From Alphaproteobacteria bacterium (GTDB taxonomy: Bacteria; Pseudomonadota; Alphaproteobacteria; Caulobacterales; Caulobacteraceae): a DNA stretch of 18,549 nucleotides. Each line of letters begins with the position of its first letter. Position 1 is the first letter of the stretch. The notes under the pieces are model-generated. The model was not told where the DNA came from. It worked only from the letters and a program-made list of their open reading frames with translations, and ran no database searches. The stretch is from the NCBI GenBank assembly GCA_028869395.1, contig JAGWSE010000470.1, positions 1-18,549 of the forward strand, given 5' to 3'. The position numbers and the translations under genes were made by a program. Below are positions 14,880-18,549 of this stretch, in pieces.

Positions 14880-16182
14880 CGCAGCCCTCCTCACGGCGGA
14901 CCAGGCGCCGCTCGCCGCCGCGGCGGCGCGCAAGAACCTCCTTCAGCTCGTGCACCTGCGCTGGATCGCGGCGGCGGGCCAGGTGGCGACCATCGCCGTG
15001 GTCGAGTGGGGCCTGAACGTCCGCCTGCCCCTGCTCGCCATGGGCATCGTCCTGACAACCCTGCTCGCGGGCAACCTGCTAACCCTGGCCCGCCTGCGCT
15101 GGGCCAGCCCCGTGACCAACGGCGAGCTGTTCCTGGCGCTCACCTTCGACGCCCTTATCCTGACGGCGCTGCTCTATCTGAGCGGCGGCGCCACAAACCC
15201 CTTCACCCTGCTCTACCTGCAGCAGGTGATCCTGGGCGCGGTCCTGCTCGAGGCCTGGGCGGTCTGGGCGATGATCGGCGTGACCTTCCTGTGCTTCATG
15301 GGCCTGACGGAGGGCTATCGCCCGCTTCAGCTTCCGCCCGGCGGCGGACCGCACCACCTGTTCGCCCTCTATATCCAGGGGGCGCTGGTGGGCTTTGCGC
15401 TGAACGCCATGCTGCTGGCGACGTTCATCAGCCGCATCAACGCCAACCTGCGCGACCAGAACGATCGCCTGGCCGCGCTTCGACAAAGGGCGGCGGAGGA
15501 GGATCACATCGTCCGCATGGGCCTGCTCGCCTCCGGCGCGGCCCACGAGCTCGGCACGCCGCTTGCGACCCTGGACGTGATACTGGGCGACTGGCGCCGC
15601 ATGCCGAAGCTGTCCCGCGACCCAGAGCTCGCCCAGGAGATCGAGGACATGCGCGCCGAGGTGGCGCGCTGCAAGGCGATCGTCACCGGCGTCCTGGTCT
15701 CGGCCGGCGAGGCGCGCGGCGAGGCGGCCGGCGTTTCCGGACTGAAGGCCTACCTGCACGACCTCTTCGAAGAGTGGATGGCGCGCCGTTCGCCCCCGCA
15801 TGCGGTCTTCCACGACGAGTTGCGCGCCAACCCGGATATCGTCGCCGACTCGGCGCTGAAGCAGGCGCTGAGCAATCTGCTCGACAACGCCATGGAAGCA
15901 TCGCCCGAGGCCGTGCGCATGCGCGCCCGGCTGGAAGACGACGAACTGGTGGTCCGCATCGAGGACGACGGCGCAGGCTTCACGCCCCAGATGCTCGTCG
16001 ACCTCGGGAAGCCCTACCACTCGACCAAGGGCCGGCTGGGCGGGGGGCTCGGCCTGTTCCTGGTGGTCAACGTGGTGCGCAAGCTGGGCGGGCGGCTCGA
16101 GGCCCGCAACCGCGAGGGCGGCGGCGCGGAGGTAAAGGTCTCGCTGCCGCTCGGCGCCCTCGCCATCGGAGCCCGCACATGA
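14863..16182 (+). CDS. regB: RegB/PrrB/ActS-type redox sensor histidine kinase
   Basis: Membrane sensor kinase of the global redox two-component system of alphaproteobacteria; 439 residues. About six spans (about 30-190) include the GGATNPF heptapeptide (108-114), matching the conserved GGxxNPF quinone-sensing motif of RegB. The H-box is MGLLASGAAHELGTPLATLD with H228. C270 in VARCKAIV lies 42 residues after it, close to the redox-active Cys265 of Rhodobacter RegB (40 after its His). The ATPase domain has the N-box NLLDNAMEASP (N342), DDGAGF, and KGRLGGGLGL. All kinase elements are intact. The start overlaps SURF1 by 17 bases and the stop overlaps regA by ATGA. Expected partner: RegA, encoded next. 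Expected input: quinone pool and thiol redox state. Confidence 0.95.
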   Translation: MASRADAALLTADQAPLAAAAARKNLLQLVHLRWIAAAGQVATIAVVEWGLNVRLPLLAMGIVLTTLLAGNLLTLARLRWASPVTNGELFLALTFDALILTALLYLSGGATNPFTLLYLQQVILGAVLLEAWAVWAMIGVTFLCFMGLTEGYRPLQLPPGGGPHHLFALYIQGALVGFALNAMLLATFISRINANLRDQNDRLAALRQRAAEEDHIVRMGLLASGAAHELGTPLATLDVILGDWRRMPKLSRDPELAQEIEDMRAEVARCKAIVTGVLVSAGEARGEAAGVSGLKAYLHDLFEEWMARRSPPHAVFHDELRANPDIVADSALKQALSNLLDNAMEASPEAVRMRARLEDDELVVRIEDDGAGFTPQMLVDLGKPYHSTKGRLGGGLGLFLVVNVVRKLGGRLEARNREGGGAEVKVSLPLGALAIGART

Positions 16183-16709
16183 GCGACCGCCGGCTGCTGA
16201 TCGTGGAAGACGACGCCAAGTTCGCCACCGCGCTGCAGCGCTCCTTCGAGCGCAAGGGCTACCTGGTGCGCCGCGCAGGCCGCGTGGCCGAAGCGCTGGA
16301 GGCGCTGGAGGCGCTCAAGCCCGGCTACGCCGTCGTGGACCTGAAGCTTGACGGCGAATCCGGGCTCGCGTGCGTACAGGCCCTGCACGAGCGCGACCCT
16401 TCGCTGCAGATCGTGGTGCTGACCGGGTTCGCGAGCATCGCCACCGCGGTGGAGGCGATCAAGCTGGGCGCGCGCCATTATCTGGCCAAGCCGTCGAACA
16501 CCGATGACATCGAAGCGGCGTTCGCCAAGGACGCCGGCGACGTCTCGGCGCCCATCGGCGCGCGTACGACCTCGATCAAGACCCTGGAATGGGAGCGCAT
16601 CCACGAAACCCTCGTGGAAACCGACTTCAACATCTCCGAGACCGCCCGGCGGCTCGGCATGCACCGGCGCACGCTCGCGCGGAAACTCGAGAAGCGGCGG
16701 CTGAAATAG
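16179..16709 (+). CDS. regA: RegA/PrrA/ActR-type response regulator
   Basis: Transcriptional regulator partner of RegB; 176 residues, the typical compact size. Receiver domain: acidic pocket E10, D11 and D12, phosphoacceptor D54 in AVVDLKLDG, T82 in VVLTGFAS, K104 in YLAKPS. A short linker (SAPIGART) leads to a Fis-like helix-turn-helix, ISETARRLGMHRRTLARKL (152-170), nearly identical to Rhodobacter RegA. It would bind target promoters when phosphorylated; in relatives it controls oxidases, carbon and nitrogen fixation and respiration. The ATG overlaps the regB stop, so the two are co-translated. It is the last gene of the cyo transcription unit, with a bidirectional-looking hairpin 16 bases after the stop. 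Confidence 0.96.
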   Translation: MSDRRLLIVEDDAKFATALQRSFERKGYLVRRAGRVAEALEALEALKPGYAVVDLKLDGESGLACVQALHERDPSLQIVVLTGFASIATAVEAIKLGARHYLAKPSNTDDIEAAFAKDAGDVSAPIGARTTSIKTLEWERIHETLVETDFNISETARRLGMHRRTLARKLEKRRLK

Positions 16710-16724
16710 CCCCAAAAAGCAAAA

Positions 16725-16748
16725 CGGCCGCTCCATCCGGAGCGGCCG
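16725..16748 (-). terminator. intrinsic terminator, mainly for the minus-strand lipoprotein gene
   Basis: CGGCCGCTCC (16725-16734) and GGAGCGGCCG (16739-16748) make a perfect 10-base stem with an ATCC loop. On the minus strand it is followed by TTTTGCTTTTT, a good U-tract, 24 bases past the lipoprotein stop. On the plus strand there is no T-tract, so stopping of the cyo-regBA message here would be weaker. It lies between convergent genes. Confidence 0.85.
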
Positions 16749-16757
16749 CTCGCCAAT

Positions 16758-16774
16758 AAGATCGGTGAGATCTT
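16758..16774. repeat. small inverted repeat at the lipoprotein stop codon
   Basis: AAGATC (16758-16763) and GATCTT (16769-16774) flank GGTGA and overlap the minus-strand stop codon. It may add a short stem ahead of the terminator; chance is also possible. Confidence 0.3.
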
Positions 16775-17024
16775 ACTTCGTGTTCGACGACATCGAGTTG
16801 GTGGTGGTCGTCGTCGTGTTGGTGTCCGTGGTGTTGGACGCCATCGCATTCGCCGACGTGTTGGTGTCCGACGGGGTCGTCGTGGTCGTCGTGGTGGTGT
16901 TGGTGGTGTCAGCCGCAGTCGCGTTGGTGTCCGCGGTGTTCGTCTCAGACTTCTTCTGGCAAGCGGCGACGCCCAGCGCGAGCACCGCAGCAGCGGCCAC
17001 CGAAGTCACGATACGCAGTTTCAT
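16773..17024 (-). CDS. small Thr/Asn-rich lipoprotein
   Basis: 83 residues. The N-terminus MKLRIVTSVAAAAVLALGVA is followed by AC, a lipoprotein signal with lipobox GVAAC and acylated Cys22. After a short QKKSE stretch the mature part is almost only Thr, Asn, Ser, Asp and Ala, including runs of eight and six threonines. It has no Trp, Phe or Tyr after the signal, so it is probably unstructured, perhaps O-glycosylated or a flexible envelope tether; that is inference. The start has GGGGAG 6 bases upstream. The threonine-coding DNA is a run of ACC/ACG/ACA triplets with partial internal repeats. I do not recognise a named family; short lipoproteins of this composition occur in Caulobacteraceae. 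Confidence 0.8.
   Translation of the reverse strand: MKLRIVTSVAAAAVLALGVAACQKKSETNTADTNATAADTTNTTTTTTTTPSDTNTSANAMASNTTDTNTTTTTTNSMSSNTK
16797..16933 (-). repeat. degenerate triplet repeat tract coding for Thr-rich segment
   Basis: The plus strand is a mix of GTG, GTC, GTT and TGG triplets, reading as Thr codons on the minus strand. The 13-mer GTGTTGGTGTCCG occurs at 16816-16828 and 16858-16870, with a one-mismatch copy at 16921-16933. Such tracts can change length by slippage in whole codons. Confidence 0.6.
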
Positions 17025-17079
17025 GGATTGCTCCCCTGGAGGACTATCCCCCGACGGGGTGAGTCATACACGGTTTCGT

Positions 17080-17093
17080 GATTTCCCGAAATC
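17080..17093. promoter_or_regulatory. palindrome in the lipoprotein-galU divergent region
   Basis: GATTTC (17080-17085) and GAAATC (17088-17093) are perfect arms around CC. The same area has TCGTGAT as a direct repeat (17076-17082 and 17092-17098). It sits 56 bases upstream of the lipoprotein ATG and 157 bases upstream of galU. A CcrM-type GANTC site (GAGTC, 17061-17065) is nearby. This is a candidate operator; no regulator is assigned. Confidence 0.35.
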
Positions 17094-17249
17094 GTGATCG
17101 TGGCCCCGGCGTGAATTTTTGTCGCCGGGCCTGTGGATTTCACCCGGGGCCTCCGCTACGGCGCCCGGGACGGATCGCTCGGGCCGGCTCTGCGTTTGAG
17201 TGCCGCCGAAAGCTCAAGCTTGGCTCCAGTGACAGGTCGGAGGGGATTG

Positions 17250-18125
17250 ATGACGAAACGCGTGCGCAAGGCGGTCCTGCCCGTGGCGGGACTGGGGACC
17301 CGGGTGCTGCCCGGCGCCAAGACCACGCCCAAGAACCTGCTCAACGTCGTGGACCGGCCCATCCTGTCCTACATCGTCGAGGAGGCGCGCGCCGCCGGCA
17401 TCGAGCACCTCGTCTTCATCGTCGGCCGCGGCCAGGGCGCGATCGAGGACTATTTCGACGCCAATCCGGAAGTCGAAGGCGCGCTGGAGGCCAAGGGCAA
17501 GGCCGATATCCTGGCCGAGGTCCGCCGCGACATCGGGCCGCCCGGCGAGATGAGCTTCGTGCGCCAGATGGCGCCCCTGGGGCTGGGCCACGCCGTCTGG
17601 TGCGCCCGCCACGTGGTCGGCGACGAACCGTTCGCCGTGATCCTGCCGGACATGCTCATGGCCGCCGAGCCGCCGGCGCTCGCCCAGGCCGTCGCGGCCT
17701 ACGAGAAGGTCGGCGGCAACATCGTGGTCGTCGAGCCCGCACCCGAGGGCGAGGCCCACAAGTACGGCATCGTCGCGCTCGAGAAGGCGGCCGGCCGGCT
17801 CAACAGGATGACCGGCATGGTCGAGAAGCCGGCGCCGGGGACCGAACCCTCGAACCTCTTCATATCCGGCCGCTACATCCTGCAGCCCGAGATCTTCGAG
17901 GTTCTGGAGACGCAGGAGCGCGGCGCGGGCGGCGAGATCCAGCTCACCGACGGCATGGCGGCCCTGATGAAACGCCAGGATTTCCACGCCCTGGAGTACG
18001 ACGGGACCACCTTCGACTGCGGCGACAAGATCGGGCTTCTGCGCGCCAACATCGCGTTCGCCCTTCGCAGGCCCGAGCTGGCCGCGCCGGCGCGCCGGAT
18101 GATCGAGGACCTGCTGCGCGCCTGA
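17250..18125 (+). CDS. galU: UTP--glucose-1-phosphate uridylyltransferase, divergent GalU type
   Basis: Makes UDP-glucose and pyrophosphate from UTP and glucose-1-phosphate. 291 residues, normal for GalU. The nucleotide-binding start is VLPVAGLGTRVLPGAK (9-24), followed by TTPKNLLNVVDRPILSYIVEEA, where most GalU have a TKAxPKEMLPVxD-type stretch; the two lysines remain but E, M and P are changed. Also seen: FIVGRGQGAIEDYF, LGLGHAVWCA, VILPDMLM, KYGIVALE, MVEKPAP and GGEIQLTDGM, all GalU landmarks. I chose the ATG at 17250 because of GGAGGGG four bases before it and because homology begins at KRVRKAV; an upstream in-frame GTG at 17133 adds non-homologous residues. An sqdB-like gene follows 89 bases later, so this may be a pathway-specific copy beside a housekeeping GalU elsewhere. 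Confidence 0.9.
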   Translation: MTKRVRKAVLPVAGLGTRVLPGAKTTPKNLLNVVDRPILSYIVEEARAAGIEHLVFIVGRGQGAIEDYFDANPEVEGALEAKGKADILAEVRRDIGPPGEMSFVRQMAPLGLGHAVWCARHVVGDEPFAVILPDMLMAAEPPALAQAVAAYEKVGGNIVVVEPAPEGEAHKYGIVALEKAAGRLNRMTGMVEKPAPGTEPSNLFISGRYILQPEIFEVLETQERGAGGEIQLTDGMAALMKRQDFHALEYDGTTFDCGDKIGLLRANIAFALRRPELAAPARRMIEDLLRA

Positions 18126-18128
18126 GCG

Positions 18129-18147
18129 CTGCGGCGGCCCGCCGCAG
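18129..18147 (+). terminator. hairpin after galU, weak terminator candidate
   Basis: CTGCGGCG (18129-18136) and CGCCGCAG (18140-18147) form an 8-base stem with a 3-base loop, starting 3 bases after the galU stop. Only GTTCTGCTT follows, so termination would be partial. It may tune galU versus sqdB expression. Confidence 0.4.
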
Positions 18148-18214
18148 GTTCTGCTTGGCGAACCCCGCCCTGGTGCGCTAGCCCTTGACGGGGGAGACAC
18201 GTCACGGAGTAGCG

Positions 18215-18549
18215 ATGCGCGTTCTCATCCTAGGCGGCGACGGCTTCTGTGGCTGGCCTACGGCGCTTCATCTTTCCGCTCGCGGCCACGACGTCGAGAT
18301 CGTGGACAATCACTCGCGCCGGCGGATCGACGAGGAGCTGGGGGCGGGATCGCTCACGCCCATCGAAGATCTGGACGCCAGGCTCGCGGCCTGGAAGGAT
18401 GTCTCCGGACGGACCATCCGCTCACACCGGCTGACCGTCGGCAAGGACTACGACGAGCTGGTCGAAGTTCTGAAGGCCTTCCGGCCCGACGCCGTCGTCC
18501 ATTTCGCCGAGCAGCGGGCGGCGCCCTATTCGATGAAGTCGGCGCGCCA
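18215..18549 (+). CDS. sqdB: UDP-sulfoquinovose synthase-like NAD-dependent epimerase, 3'-truncated by window edge
   Basis: First 111 residues of a short-chain dehydrogenase/epimerase-type protein; the frame runs off the window. The start MRVLILGGDGFCGW carries the Rossmann glycine motif and the Cys typical of SQD1/SqdB (GGDGxCGW). Then IVDNHSRRRIDEEL, SLTPI, a Trp at the RISRWK position, and HFAEQRAAPYSM (95-106), nearly the SQD1 motif HFGEQRSAPYSM. SqdB makes UDP-sulfoquinovose from UDP-glucose and sulfite for the sulfolipid SQDG. One difference: where SQD1 has a YVGD segment, which carries a cofactor-binding Asp, this protein reads LTVGKDYDE. CGGAG 6 bases upstream supports the ATG. GalU just upstream would provide the UDP-glucose. 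The family call is strong; the exact product could differ, since the active-site region is cut off. Confidence 0.82.
   Translation, partial: MRVLILGGDGFCGWPTALHLSARGHDVEIVDNHSRRRIDEELGAGSLTPIEDLDARLAAWKDVSGRTIRSHRLTVGKDYDELVEVLKAFRPDAVVHFAEQRAAPYSMKSAR

Noticed and set aside
16765..17097. Val-rich plus-strand open frame opposite the Thr-rich lipoprotein
   Set aside because: No ribosome binding site or signal; the minus strand has lipobox, Shine-Dalgarno sequence and terminator.

Overview
The window looks like chromosomal DNA from a GC-rich alphaproteobacterium, most likely a Caulobacteraceae member (Caulobacter or Phenylobacterium). The evidence is the strong G/C third-position bias, the GlmM, RegB and RegA protein sequences, and a bo3-type quinol oxidase operon followed by SURF1. 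This genus-level call is an inference from protein character, not from a search. I see no insertion sequence, phage gene, CRISPR array, tRNA or rRNA. No gap between genes exceeds about 225 bases.

Layout. (1) 1-2583, plus strand: the 3' part of a phosphomannomutase/phosphoglucomutase and then UDP-glucose 6-dehydrogenase. (2) 2709-4965, plus: an exported amidohydrolase of the N-acyl-D-amino-acid deacylase family that lacks the usual first metal motif, and a DUF6886-like protein. (3) 4971-5135, minus: a 54-residue single-span membrane protein with a strong ribosome binding site. (4) 5306-8591: glmM (minus) and glmS (plus), divergent, with a perfect hairpin in the glmS leader. (5) 8601-9832, minus: a YdcZ/DUF606 membrane protein and a half-size MFS protein. 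(6) 10045-16709, plus: seven tightly overlapping genes, cyoA-cyoB-cyoC-cyoD-SURF1-regB-regA. (7) 16773-17024, minus: a Thr/Asn-rich lipoprotein followed by a strong intrinsic terminator. (8) 17250-18549, plus: an atypical galU and the start of an sqdB-like UDP-sulfoquinovose synthase, cut by the window end.

How the genes work together. Much of the window serves nucleotide-sugar supply: hexose-phosphate mutase, GalU and Ugd lead from glucose-6-P to UDP-glucose and UDP-glucuronate; GlmS and GlmM lead from fructose-6-P to glucosamine-1-P for peptidoglycan and LPS; GalU plus SqdB would supply UDP-sulfoquinovose for sulfolipid. The second theme is respiration. A quinol oxidase, a haem-handling assembly factor and a quinone/redox-sensing two-component system appear to be one transcription unit, and a RegA-like box lies upstream of cyoA. 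That arrangement suggests a self-regulating loop in which the sensor monitors the same quinone pool that the oxidase drains.

Most of the window is ordinary, well-known metabolism. The items most worth a second look are the cyo-SURF1-regBA operon and its putative RegA box, the amidohydrolase with replaced metal ligands, the atypical galU beside sqdB, the 54-residue membrane protein and the half-size MFS gene.
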